Counted from the stretch's first letter, positions 1 to 11,990 are shown. The stretch: DNA of 64,000 bases from Purshia tridentata (GCA_003254885.1 QANT01001562.1:60439-124438), one strand, 5' to 3'. Translations and numbers: made by a program. Notes: a model not told the origin generated them from the letters alone.

Positions 1-750
1 TCCATCCTTACTCACAACCACAACATCATTCACCAAAACCCCTTCATCATCTGCCTGGAGAAGCCTCCTTCTCGGCCGATTTACGACCGAGTCATAAATC
101 GCTTGAGATCTGCTCGACATTTTGAGACCCAAGCGTCCCTTTCCGAACCGGAGATGCCTCTTGGGCTGCTTTGGGGTCCCATTTTTGTTCTTGGGCACCC
201 AGCCCTTTGTGAAGAGAGCCAGAGAGACGCTGTACAGTTTGGTGTTGTTAGAGAGTTGGGCCAACAGGTCGTCGTTTGCGGAATCCGTGGATTCGAGCCC
301 GTCGGAACAAGTCTGCTGGTTGGTTAAGATGGCGCTGAGAAGGGTCTGGACGTCTTCGGCGTCCAGGTTCGGTAGGACTTTGCTGGTTTTGTTGACGGTT
401 TCGAGAGAAGTTGATAAGAAATCAATGTTTAAAGTTGCGAGGTCCTTGCAATCCTTCAGGGCTTGGATTGCGGGTTGGGATAGAGTTGAACCACGGCGCC
501 GGAGATGTTTGTCGATTAAAGTGAAGAGGCTTTGGGATTGTGAGAGTGCGCGTTGGACTGAGAAACGTCCAAAGTCGTAGACATTGGCGTTGTGGTGGGG
601 GAGGACTGATTTGCAATAAGCAGGGTGCGGAGTGGACTGACATGTGGTTTCTTGTGAGACTGGACTGTTGAGAGAGGCATTATCATCTGCGGCTAAAGAT
701 GGAGAGAAAAGGAAAGCGAAGATAATGACAAGTACTGAAAGAGATGCCAT
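1..750 (-). CDS. Pectinesterase/pectinesterase inhibitor (PMEI-PME), partial, copy 1
   Basis: N-terminal 250 codons of a secreted type-I pectin methylesterase, which removes methyl esters from homogalacturonan in the cell wall. The gene is cut by the left window edge and reads open from the ATG at 748-750 to base 1. Visible are a signal peptide (hydrophobic run ending SPSLA), a PMEI domain with the TPHPAYC and DCKDL cysteine motifs and NQQTC, several N-glycosylation sites (NKTS, NNTK), the basic processing motif PRRRLLQ near residue 229, and the start of the PME domain (VVVSKDG). It is nearly identical to the copies at 4.5-6.3 kb and 9.1-10.9 kb but carries about six extra residues (RRRGSTLSQ in place of QQG) near residue 90. 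Catalytic residues lie outside the window, so activity cannot be judged. Family assignment is certain; the specific orthologue (Arabidopsis PME7/PME41-like) is an inference. Confidence 0.93.
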   Translation of the reverse strand, partial: MASLSVLVIIFAFLFSPSLAADDNASLNSPVSQETTCQSTPHPAYCKSVLPHHNANVYDFGRFSVQRALSQSQSLFTLIDKHLRRRGSTLSQPAIQALKDCKDLATLNIDFLSTSLETVNKTSKVLPNLDAEDVQTLLSAILTNQQTCSDGLESTDSANDDLLAQLSNNTKLYSVSLALFTKGWVPKNKNGTPKQPKRHLRFGKGRLGLKMSSRSQAIYDSVVNRPRRRLLQADDEGVLVNDVVVVSKDG

Positions 751-858
751 TGCTATGGACTATGAAGAAATTAATTAAGACTTGCTAGCTAGAGAGAGTT
801 CTCAAGGAATGTGTGTACGTACTAGTAAATATGTGAATAGTTCATGGACTAATGACCG

Positions 859-867
859 TATATATAG
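859..867 (-). promoter_or_regulatory. Probable TATA box of PME copy 1
   Basis: CTATATATA on the minus strand lies about 110 bases upstream of the ATG at 750, the usual place for a plant TATA box given a 5' UTR of about 80 bases. The assignment rests on position and motif only. Confidence 0.5.
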
Positions 868-1794
868 GGGAGAGAGGGTGGTTAGCTGAAGCAATTTGAT
901 AAGTTATTATATTAGAGAGTAAATGGAGAGAGGCAATGTTATTAATTTGGAAAGAGATTTGGGATTCACATGCTTAATTAATTGTGTTGTAAGATATTAA
1001 TATGATGGAATGATTGAAACTTCTTCGTAGCAATATTTTAATATTTATTGATCATCTTCTATATTATCTTTCTAATAGAAATAAGATTTTAACAATGTGA
1101 AGCTAACATATATATATATAAGTCTCATATCTAGCTAGTAATTAAAGAAGAAATCTTTAAAATATGTAAAGAGTTCAATTAAGGGCAGAAAAAGTTTGTC
1201 TCTGATCATCATGATAGGACGAACATTTCGTCAGTTATAACTCGATATAAATATTTAAATCCTTAGTAGAAGATCCAAATCTGGTAAGAATCTGGATTGA
1301 CAATTATTACCAATCACCAAATTTAACCTTTATTGGTATCGAAATTAAATTCAAATTAGAAATCTGGTAAGAGAAAATTTGCTCATATATACTGAAGCAT
1401 TGAATTTGCAAGTAGGTAGGTAGACATGCATGAATGCTGACGGGATTGATGGCGTTGATTTGTTGACTATGAAGATCGAGTGGAGGTAGCTAGGAAGATC
1501 GCTTGCAGCTAGCTAGCTGTCACGTAAATGATAATTAATACACAGATGCATGATCCTATTGAACGTGGTTTATTAACGAAACATATATATTCCTTAGCAA
1601 GCGTTTTCGTCTTCCCACTGTCGTATCATATGTCATTTATCAACATTAATTGGGGTTGGTAATGCGCGCCTAATGGAATATCAGGGATGCTCTTATGCCC
1701 TAAACCTGCGAACACATGCATTATTCAATCATTATTTTGTTGGTAGATAGCATGCACGAAGTTTCTCTCCAGTTTTGTCTAATCCATAAGTTAA

Positions 1795-2064
1795 GGCTTG
1801 TTTGACAATAACTTAAGATTGCCAAAAAATTTGTTTTATATATAATCAAAAGCGTTTTTGTTAATGAAAAATGGTATTTATGTTATAAAAGCACTTTAAT
1901 TTTTAATTAAAGAAGCATTTTATAAGTATTTTATACAAATGACGCTTTTTCAAATACATTTGCGCGCACTAAATAATTTAATTTTTCAGTAAAACTTTTA
2001 TGTGTTTCAACTAAAAGTTTTTTATTGAGAAAATATATTTTTGTAGAAACATCTCAAACAAGCC
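1795..2064. mobile_element. hAT-like MITE with GGCTTGTTTGA terminal inverted repeats
   Basis: The segment begins GGCTTGTTTGA and ends TCAAACAAGCC, an exact 11-bp inverted pair 270 bp apart, with an AT-rich interior and no coding capacity. Terminal repeats of this kind are common in plant hAT-type MITEs. I could not find a clear 8-bp target duplication. A related left end (GGCTTTGTTTGACA) occurs in the duplicated region near 6804, so insertion probably preceded the PME duplication. Confidence 0.5.
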
Positions 2065-4487
2065 GGCCTATATATAACATGCAAGATATATACATATTTG
2101 TCAATTATATGTCATGCACCTACCAAATGAGAATATTATAATATTATAATATATAAACACATTGGATCATGATGTCATGAAATTCGTGGTTTAGGCTCAA
2201 CCAAAGGAATGAAGGACCAACCTTTCCCATAATTAAAGACTTGGTATATGGTATAAAGTCTTAAGACAATCGATTAGTCACTAGCTTTCTATTTAATTTA
2301 TAAATTAATAAATATATAGATACAAGGCCACTCTAATTAGACTGATCAAAGTCAAAGCTATAGAGCTTGCGATATTATCAGATTAATTCTATTTTACCAA
2401 GTTGGGGTTGCAAGTGAAAGCTCGTCCAATTAAAACAAGTACAAGTAGTTCTTCAATCTTTAGAGTTAATTAAGTTTAACTAATTAAGAAGCATGTGCGA
2501 CGAAAAGGAAGAAGTCCTGTGAGCTCGATCTTAATATTTCAACTTGTGTTATATTAACTACGAAAAGCATGTGCTACAAAAAGGAAGAAGTACCGCGGCA
2601 ATTTGAAGATTTTATTTTTGTCTGTATCATTTTTTTTTTGGTAAATGTCGTCGAAATAAATTACTTAATGGGATTCTTAATCTTACCTTAACAATTACTT
2701 CTTTGGATTATTTTATCAAACAATTTTTGCACCAATCACTTAAGAATTAAGATCAAATTTAAGAATAAGAACCTAAAATAGCTTGAAGTTAAAAAATAGG
2801 TTAATGGGGGTTAACTAATGTGGATTAGTCACTAATTGTAGGTAGAGTTGTACATAGCTACGCGGTCGTCGAAATTAAGTAATCTAAAAGAACAAAGTCA
2901 AATTACTCCCAGCTAGCTCCTACCGAGTGAAAGCTTTGGATTCAACGTGTGATGAGAATTATGTTAGGCCAATTTATATAATAAGATATGCTGATCGATC
3001 GATTTTATATATTCTGAGCAATTTTAATTAATTGGAGCCTTCACTTGTTCATATATGTAAAAGACATTAAATAACTAAATATGTTCCAAAAATAAAAATC
3101 CTCAGTTATTTTTGTGAAAATTTTGTATCTGAATTTTCTTTCTCCACACGGTGGTAAAACCCAAAACAAAAGACTAATTATAAGTGCCTAATACCCAAGA
3201 TGTATGTTTGTGGATATATAAATCCACCAGTCTGATTTGTCGAATAACAAACTGTTACATAGCTTAACCAAACATCTCATTTGGCATTTTGACTTTTCAG
3301 ACGCTTGGGTCGTCCACGTCATTAGCTTGACTAGATGACTAGAATCTTGAGTCCCCGTTGAGTAGTCAACAAAGGAAGAATGGGTCAACACGAAAAGTGG
3401 GCCTCGACTCGACTTGACCCAAAGGTCCCAAACAGTGTGTATATACCCAAATCTCTTTTGTCATTGAAAGCCCATTATCTCATTGAAAGATAATTGACTT
3501 TTTAAATTCAATTTGTTTACATGGTTTATGGCCTCCCACGTCGTCAACTTGTATAACTTGGTGGGTGGAATATATCCCATCATTTATAAAAAGGAATCCC
3601 TTACTTCACAATATGGGGGGATTGGAGTACTCAAATCAAAAAGCTTCTATGCAATATATATATATTGTAATATCTCATGTAAAATATTGTAATCGATGAA
3701 GTTACAATGAAATACAAGCAATTAAATACTAAGTAGATTATTAGATGTAGCCCCATTGGGTGAATTAACCCCCATAAACTGTTGGTGTTCTTGGTTGGTG
3801 AGTTTTTTGCATCAACAATGTCATTAATTAATAACTGCTCATAAGCCTAGACATCGAGTGACCCAGACAACCCAAACCATCAGCAGCCCTATTCATCTCG
3901 AACAGCGGCTTCCACACCGAGTTAAATTTGACACCACTCAATCCTATAATTAAATGCATATTTTTATTTTTTGAGAGTGCATGCATCATGCATGTGATTA
4001 TGATTTGTTTATTTTACACCACCCAATTTTTCTTCAACTTTAATTGTTCTCTGACTTTCATGCATGCAAACCCAACTTGTCAAATAGATTCAATTTTGGA
4101 AAATCACAAGCTTCTAGCTTTCAGTTTCAGTCAAATTATAGTACGTGGCCACTTTGTAACTATGTATATATCTTTATTATAAAATGGCAAGTGTACAAAT
4201 TTTCAAAAAATAATTAATAGTTGAATTCAACTTTAAGCATTTCCCAATTTGAAAAATATGAAAGCTTACCACCAAGCTCAAAAAGCAAAGAAATAAAACC
4301 AAATACGTCTTTGAGGTAAGTTTAACTTACTGGTTCGTGAGAGATTTTGGGATGATGATTGAGTTAGAGTCAAGATATATAGATTAAAGAGTTTAATTCT
4401 AATATATATATATATATTATAAAAATACAAAATACATCAAATGTAATAATGCGTACAACACATTTTTATTAACAATATATTTATCAG

Positions 4488-6260
4488 TTAAATTAAGCCA
4501 CCAGTGTATGGCACTCCAGTCTGAGGCAGCCAGTTATCCCCTAGCAAGAAGTTGGACACGGTAAAATTAGCAGCATCAGTTGCATTGATGACATGGTAAC
4601 CGGGCCATGTGACCCGGTTCGCGGTGTTGGATCCAGGACCCGTATTATTATACTCAGCATAGTACAATGTGGTGAGTGCAAAGTCTCCACTCCACGCAAG
4701 CCACCCAACAGGCTCTATGAAACTATCCATGAAACTCTGCATGTAAACCGTCCTCGAGTACTCCTTCCAAGGCCTCCCCAGATACGTCTTGACGCTATAA
4801 TTACTCGAAGCCAAATCAGGCGTGGGTTTAATGGTGCAATTGTGGATCGAAGTCCCGGTGTTCTGGTTCGGATCGGTTCGGCCTTGAGCAGTGATGGGGT
4901 TGGATTGGCCTTTATTGGGTTGACGAGGATATATGTTACAGTTTTGTAAAACAACTGCAGCGTTGCCGAATATGAAGTCAACAGTGCCGTAGATGTCACA
5001 TTCTCTGTAGAATTGTCTTTGAGAATGTGTGTATAAGGTGTCTTGGTAGCCTTCGAAGCTGCAGCTGTAGAAAGCTGACAGATCGGCCCCACTTCGAAGT
5101 GCAACTGCCTGCCCTTTGCTTGGTCCAGCAGTGTTCCGAATTGTAATGTTTACTGCTATAAACCCTTGTGCCACCACAGCTGAAAGTTTCAAAAAGTTCA
5201 ACTTATTAGTCATTTTCACCTAAACTAGAATGATGTACAATTAAGTTACATGAAATTTTATTTCAAACTCACCTAAAGTAAAAGAGTTGAAAGTTGTGAA
5301 GCCATCGCCAACGCTGTGATTTCCAGTAATGATGGTCTGATTGATACCATCTCCGATCATCAACAAGTACTTCTTCTTGGAGATAATGGATACATACTCT
5401 TCATAAACACCGGCAGTGACATATATCAAGAAGTAGCCATCAGCAGCAACAGAGTTATTGGGTGCGGCATTCACAGCGTCATTGATGGTGGTGAAGTTTC
5501 CGCTTCCGTCCTTACTCACAACCACAATGTCACTGACCACAACCGCCTCTTCATCGTCAGCCTGAAGAAGCCTCCTCCTCGGCCGATTCACGACCCCGTC
5601 GTAAATCGCTTGAGCTCTGCTCGACATCTTCAACTTCAAACGTCCATTTCCGAACCTGAGATGCCTTTTGGGCTGCTTAGGGGTCCCATCTTTGTTCTTG
5701 GGCACCCAACCCTTTGTGAAGAGAGCCAGAGAGACGCTGTAGAGTTTGGTGTTGTTAGAAAGTGGGGCCAACAGGTCGTCGTTTGCCGAATCTGTGGATT
5801 CGAGCCCGTCGGAACAAGTCTGCTGGTTGGTTAAGACGGCGCTGAGAAGAGTCTGGACGTCTTCGGCGTCCAGGCTCGGTAGGACTTCGCTGGTTTTGTT
5901 GACGGTTTGGAGGGAGGAGGATAAGAAATCGATGTTTAAAGTTACAAGGTCCTTGCAATCCTCCAGGGCTTGGATTGCAGGACCTTGTTGGAGATGTTTG
6001 TCGATTAAATTCAAGAGGTTTTTGGATTGTGAGAGTGCGTATTGGACTGAGAAGCGGCCAAAGTCGTAGACATTGGCGTTGTGGCGAGGGAGGACTGATT
6101 TGCAATAAGCAGGGTGTGGGGTGGCCTCGCATATGGTTTCGGGTGGGACGGAACTGTTGAGAGGGACATCAGCTGCGGCTAATGATGGAGAAAAAAGGAA
6201 TGCTAAAAAAATAACAAGTACTGCAGAGAGAGTTAAAGAAGCAAACAACTTAGAAGCCAT
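4488..6260 (-). CDS. Pectinesterase/pectinesterase inhibitor (PMEI-PME), copy 2
   Basis: Complete two-exon type-I pectin methylesterase (exons 5273-6260 and 4488-5179; 93-bp GT-AG intron; 559 aa), acting on homogalacturonan in the apoplast. The start at 6258-6260 (MASKLFAS) is preferred over an upstream in-frame ATG at 6389 because the signal peptide follows directly. Domains: signal peptide about 1-31, PMEI domain about 35-190 with paired cysteines, linker with PRRRLLQ near 228 (the motif cleaved by subtilases in this family), PME domain from about 245. Catalytic motifs are intact: GVYEEYV, QAVALR, YQDTLYTH (Asp), VDFIFGNA (Asp nucleophile) and LGRPWKEYSR (Arg). C-terminus is VPYTGGLI. It sits tandem to copy 1 and head-to-head with copy 3. 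A functional enzyme is expected. Confidence 0.96.
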
Positions 6261-9081
6261 TGCTAGCTTGCTAGAGAGAGATCGAGAGGTTTGAGGATTA
6301 ATGTGTACAATTGTAAGTGCATATAGGTCAAGAGCTATATGTCCATATATATAATAAATGAAGAATTTAAATAATGACCAGATTGACAATCAAATATAAA
6401 TTAGAACATTACTCGTACAATAAGCAACCAATTTGCGAAAGTAGATGTGCATGACTTTGATTTCTTGACTATGAAGAGAGGAGGAAAATAGAGGCTAGCA
6501 GCTGTCGCGCGCTTATTTGATAATTAATCATAGATGCATGATCCTGTTGAACGTTGTTTATTAACGAAACATATATATACATTCGTTAGCTAGCAAGTCG
6601 TTTTTGTCTTCCTGCTGTCGTATTATATATATAAAATATACGTCATTTGTCAACGTTGGGATTGGTAATGGGCTCCTAATGGAATATTAGGGATGATCTC
6701 ATGTCCTAAACATACGAACACATCCATTATTCAATCATTATTTTGTCGGTCATATAGCACGAAGTTTCTCCTCATTTTTGAATATGTCTATCCAGAGGTT
6801 AAGGCTTTGTTTGACAGTATTTTCAAAATACCTAAACATTATTATGCATTTCTAAAAAAGTGATTCCAATAAAAATGGTACTTTTTTTTTATAGAATTTG
6901 AACAAGAAAAAAGAAATATATGGAATTTAGTAGGTGAGGATAGAGATGGCCAGATTCAAACAACGCGTTAGGCATGCATAATAGTCAACACATGACCTAG
7001 TTGATGTTTGCCCACCATAATTAATACATAGACCCAATTACCAAATAAGCCTTTAAGATGCAGAATAATTTGTTAAATTCGTTTGTTAGTTTTGTCAATG
7101 ATATATCACCTACCAACGAGTATATTAAATTAATTGATTTGATCACAATGAAATTCGTGGTTTAATTAGGCTCAACCAAAGGAGTGAAGGACAATATATA
7201 ATAAAAACTTGATATATGGTAAAGTCTTATAGACAATATATTAGTCACTACTATTTAAGATTTGTCTTAAGTTATAGAGGCGGTCGTGAAAATAAAAAAA
7301 AGTAGTTAAATATTGATTAACTTTAATTACTTATTAGTGGGATTCTTACCTTAAGAACTGGTTAATTGTTTGAATTAATTATTTTCTCAAACAATTAAGT
7401 TATGAAAAAGACCTAAAACATGAAGTTAATAAGTAGGTCAATGGGGTTGACTAATGTGAATCTGTAACTAATTGTAGCTAGAGTTGTAGATAACCATAAT
7501 AAGTATCAAACGCTCAAACCTAGATTAATGGATATTTCGAAGTCAATTTTAAGTAAATTAAGAAGTGGATAAACTATATATGACTCATGAGCGGTGAGCC
7601 AATATAAACGTCAGTGCCAAAAAGAGAAAGGCGAATTACGACAGCTATTTTACGGCGGCCGACGCGGTCGTTACAAATAAGTAATCTTTAAAAAGAAAGT
7701 CAATCCAGAAAGCTCCTAGCCTCCTAGCAACTGAAATATACTATATATGGGAAGATTTAATTTTGATCAAGTCAAAGTTAAATATTTGCGGTAGCCACGT
7801 CTTAGACAAAATTTCCTCCATCTAATTTGTTTGGACAATATGTTCTCCAGTGCCCAAACAGATACACCTAACCTAGCTATCACCTTGTTATCATTTAAGT
7901 TCCATGATTGTTTAATCCAAAATATATAATCTTAGGGTATTTAATTGATTTATAAAATTATCCATTGCAGCAGTAGGTTCATATATGGTTTGACTTGATA
8001 AGTTTAATTAATTATGATAATGGTACCTACCCTAAAACGTTGAAAATCAAGGACAGATGCCCTATAGTCAGAAGCTAGCCAGCCAATAATATAGAGTCAA
8101 AGGTTTTGAATTTGGATGGATAGACTACACACGTTGTAATTGTGTATTTCATACACGAACCAAACGTACATGTATAACATCTCTTTGCTCCTACCCGACC
8201 AATATATGTTCTAAGCTTGAGAGGTAAACCCATACACGTTTACTTCACAAATTAATATATACAATATCGTCCTTTCCTTTTAATGCAATATATGATGTTT
8301 CTGCCGATAAAATTATTTGGATCATATTTATAGATAATTACTAGAACTTAAAGATAATGTAGCATTTAATTGTTTTGCAAGAGTTTTGATCGAAGATGCA
8401 TGTTGGATTGGTAATCAGAATTTTAAGGTTGTACGTTAACGATATTTTCAATGAGTGCTACTATTTATACATTTTTTTTTCTTTCACCAAGTACCCCTCC
8501 TTTTCCATTTAGAAAATTACAAGTTTAACCCAATTTTAAATTACTATATAAGATAAGGGGTAATCTGGTCATCAAAATTGTTATAAACTTATTCCAAGAA
8601 ATGTGAAGTGACATGCAAAGATGATTGAAAAAAAAAAACCTCATATTCATTCCTAAGTTAGTATTCTCGAATCTCGCCTAAAGAAAATTCTGTTAAATTT
8701 TATAAAATATATATATATATATATATGTATAACAAGTAATAATCGTATATATAGAGAGTAATCAGACAACATAACAAAGCGGACGGTTCACTTTGCATTA
8801 ATCAACTCAAATTTCTACTATTGAAGTTTCTGAAACTGTTTTAAAATATCTGATATTATATTAGGGACAATTATTCCATATACATTCATGAGAACAATTA
8901 TATAAGATATTATATGATTTATATGATTATAACATAATAACAAATACATGCATATATGTCCGACTGGTATTTGGCTATTCGAAGACGAATTCCAAACACA
9001 AGAAACCCAACTTGTATAAAAAAGATGTATACCCCGTGACCTATTACACATTAATTCTTCAAAGCTCTCTCACTATCATTC
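6261..9081. other. Divergent intergenic region between PME copies 2 and 3
   Basis: About 2.8 kb separating two head-to-head PME genes. The half nearest copy 2 (6400-7500) is a diverged duplicate of the DNA upstream of copy 1. The remainder is AT-rich with a TA run at about 8706-8726 and a poly-A stretch at 8629. A TA-rich stretch at 6343-6354 may be the TATA region of copy 2. No gene is supported; the small reading frames here have no recognisable content. Confidence 0.6.
9015..9022 (+). promoter_or_regulatory. Probable TATA box of PME copy 3
   Basis: TATAAAAA lies 60 bases upstream of the ATG at 9082, which fits a plant core promoter with a short 5' UTR. Based on motif and position only. 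Confidence 0.5.
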
Positions 9082-10923
9082 ATGGAGTCTAAGATCTTTC
9101 TTCTTGTCATCATTGTTTTCCCATTCCTTTTTTGTCCATCATTAGCCGCAGATGATGTCCCTCTCAACAGTTCCGTCCCATCCGAAACCATATGCGAGTC
9201 CACCCCACACCCTGCGTATTGCAAATCAGTCCTCCCTCTCCGCAACGCCAATGTCTACGACTTTGGCCGCTTATCAGTCCAAAACGCACTCTCACAATCC
9301 AAAAACCTCTTGAATTTAATCGAAAAACATCTCCAACAAGGTCCTGCAATCCAAGCCCTGGAGGATTGCAAGGACCTTGCAACTTTGAACATCGATTTCT
9401 TATCCACCTCCCTCGAAACCGTCAACAAAACCAGCAACGTCCTCCCGAGTCTGGACGCCGAAGATGTCCAGACCCTTCTCAGCGCCACCTTAACCAACCA
9501 GCAGACCTGCTCCGACGGGCTCCAATCCACGTCATTAGCAAATGACGAGCTGGTAGCCCCGCTCTCTAACAACACAAAACTGTACAGCGTCTCTCTGGCT
9601 CTCTTCACAAAGGGTTGGGTGCCGAAGAAAAAAGACGGCACCCCAAAGCAGCCCAAGTGGCATTACAGGTTCCGAAATGGACGGTTGGGGTTCAACATGT
9701 CGAGCAGAGCTCAAGACATTTACAACTGGATCCTGAATCGGCCGGGTAGGAGGCTTCGTGAGGAGGGACTTAAACAGGTTTTGGTGAAGGACATTGTGGT
9801 TGTGAGTCAGGATGGGACTGGAAACTTCACCACCATTAACGACGCTGTGAATGCCGCACCCAATAACTCGGTTGCTACTGATGGCTACTTCTTGATATAT
9901 GTCACTGCAGGGGTTTATGAAGAGTATGTCTCCATCATATCCAAGAAGAAGTACTTGTTGATGATCGGAGATGGTATCAATCAGACTATTATTACTGGAA
10001 ATCAGAGCGTTGGTGATGGCTCTACCACTTTCAACTCTGCTACTTTAGGTGAGTTTCAAATAAACATTCATGCATGTATTACATGCACGCACATCGATCA
10101 TTCTTTAACAGCGAGCTAGCTACCTTTGATTTTCAGAGCAATATATTGATTTTTGACAAAAGTCAACATTTAACCACGTAAACGTATAAAATAGGTAATT
10201 AACAATCTTTTCACATTTATGAAAATTGCAGCTGTGGTGGGACAAGGGTTTATAGCAGTAAACATTACGATACGGAACACAGCTGGACCAAGCAAAGGGC
10301 AGGCAGTTGCACTCCGAAGTGGGGCCGATCAGTCAGTGTTCTACAGCTGCAGCTTCGAAGGCTACCAAGACACCTTATACACACATTCTCAAAGACAATT
10401 CTACAGAGAATGTGACATCTACGGCACTGTTGACTTCATATTCGGCAACGCCGCTGTTGTTTTACAAAACTGTAACATATATCCTCGTCAACCCAATCCA
10501 GGCCAATTCAATCCCATCACTGCTCAGGGCCGGACTGACCCAAACCAGAACACCGGGACTTCGATCCACAATTGCACCATTAAACCCACGCCTGATTTGG
10601 CTTCGAGTAATTATAGCGTCAAGACGTATCTGGGGAGGCCTTGGAAGGAGTACTCGAGGACGGTTTACATGCAGACTTTCATGGATAGTTTCATAGAGCC
10701 TGTTGGGTGGCATGAGTGGAGTGGAGACTTTGCACTCGGCACATTGTACTATGCTGAGTATAATAATACGGGTCCTGGATCCAACACCGCGAACCGGGTC
10801 ACATGGCCGGGTTACCATGTCATCAATGCAACTGATGCTGCTAATTTTACAGTGTCCAATTTCTTGTTGGGGGATGATTGGCTGCCTCAGACTGGAGTGC
10901 CTTACACCGGTGGCTTAATTTGA
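9082..10923 (+). CDS. Pectinesterase/pectinesterase inhibitor (PMEI-PME), copy 3
   Basis: Complete two-exon pectin methylesterase (exons 9082-10048 and 10232-10923; 183-bp GT-AG intron at the same codon as copy 2; 552 aa). Signal peptide (MESKIFLLVIIVFPFLF), PMEI domain with TPHPAYC and DCKDL, then the PME domain with GVYEEYV, YQDTLYTH, VDFIFGNA and LGRPWKEYSR, so the catalytic Asp/Asp/Arg set is intact. The second exon is almost identical to copy 2. It differs in the linker: where copies 1 and 2 read RRRLLQADDE, this copy reads GRRLREEGLK near residue 222, so the RRLL-type processing motif is altered. The N-terminus of the signal peptide also differs from copies 1 and 2. It is likely active, but maturation may be affected. 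Confidence 0.96.
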
Positions 10924-11504
10924 GCAACTAATTCGTGAAAATGTGCTGTATTATTTTCTTTTTATGTCATCATTTGAAGAACTATTTTCTTTTTTTTTAC
11001 CATCTGAATTTGGTATCTGACCTCCAATAGATATTTAGTCTTTTTCCTTCAAGGAAGGAATGATAAATATCTTACTCTTGTCCTGAGTGTAAAAGTACAA
11101 TTTCTGATCGACTATCATATTGTATGTTCATATATTTTTGAATTTCAAATTGGATGGGGTTTTTGTATATTTTATCTACTGACTAAACGCTGAAATTATA
11201 TATGAATTTAATTCAAATTATTTAGCCATGCCACTTGGGACTAGGGACGCGTACAACTTGCAGTTTGTGCAAATTTATAGATAATATTTGCTATAATCCT
11301 GCCAAAAAGAAAATGGCTATAATCTCGACAACGTGCCAAGAGATAATTAATAAGCAGCTTTGAGGAAAGTCCATTCTTGCAATAGAAAAGTCACATTAAT
11401 TAATTGTTCTGCAATTTGTTTAAGTTAAACGTTATAGAGGATAGTTGTATATATGAATGCCCATTTTCCACGAGCGAAATCTAAAGAGTTTGAACTTCGA
11501 GATG

Positions 11505-11990
11505 TGATAATTTGACAGACAAGGATCCTTGATCTGCCAGTTTGCCTCTACCAGATTTGTGCTAGGTTTTTTATCATGGTCATTGAAATGATCCAATGGT
11601 TAAAACAACATCATATTTTCAAGGCCTACCTACCATATTTTTAAAGTGAAAATATGGTACGTGAGTCTTTTTTTTTTTTTTTGGCCAAAGAAGAAGCATT
11701 TCATTAACAGATAAAAGGAAAAGTACAAACTTATACCCAGAATTGAAATAAAGAAAACAATAGAGACAAAGACAAACTAATCTATTGGTAAACCATCAGC
11801 TAGTAATACACCTCATAAGGAGGATGGGGGATGAGACATCCAATCCAAAGGACACCAAAATATGGTACGTGAGTCTTAAAAGCATGGTGTACGTTGTCCA
11901 TTAGATCATTTCAATGGCCATGACACAAATCTAGTAAAGGCAAACTGGCAAAAGATCTTTGTCCTAATTTGACATGTGTCATTCACTCTG
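11505..11990. mobile_element. Foldback (hairpin) MITE-like element, interrupted by a LINE
   Basis: The left arm (about 11505-11648) and right arm (about 11857-11990) are inverted copies of each other over roughly 130 bp. For example, CCAGTTTGCCTCTACCAGAT at 11538 pairs with ATCTAGTAAAGGCAAACTGG at about 11929, and CATTGAAATGATC pairs with GATCATTTCAATG. Without the LINE insert, the arms meet around a 7-base loop (TAAAGTG). It has no coding capacity. Outer limits are approximate and I found no certain target duplication. Confidence 0.75.
11670..11877 (-). mobile_element. 5'-truncated LINE with poly-A tail and 21-bp target duplication
   Basis: The insert reads on the minus strand from about 11856 and ends in TTAATGAAATGCTTCTTC, TTTGGCC and a run of about 16 A (poly-T at 11668-11682 on the plus strand), the typical 3' end of plant LINEs. 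It is bounded by perfect 21-bp direct repeats, 11649-11669 and 11857-11877 (beginning AAAATATGGTACGTGAG). About 187 bp is present, with no coding sequence. It lies inside one arm of the foldback element and is therefore younger. Confidence 0.85.

Larger units (their letters stand above)
751..4487. other. Intergenic region between PME copies 1 and 2, mostly duplicated upstream DNA
   Basis: No gene is visible. From about 1380 to 2900 the sequence aligns in blocks to 6400-7500 upstream of PME copy 2. Shared blocks include TTATTAACGAAACATATATAT (1570 and 6550), CATTATTCAATCATTATTTTG (about 1720 and 6724), AAATTCGTGGTTTA (about 2180 and 7150) and a block ending CTAATTGTAGGTAGAGTTGTA (about 2840 and 7470). 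The rest is AT-rich, with short TA runs at about 3655 and 4402. Confidence 0.7.

Noticed and set aside
5316-5834. Long plus-strand reading frames antisense to PME exons (also near 9164-9656 and 10462-10818)
   Set aside because: They recur at equivalent places in all three PME copies because the copies are homologous; their translations have no known motif and they are shadows of the PME frame.
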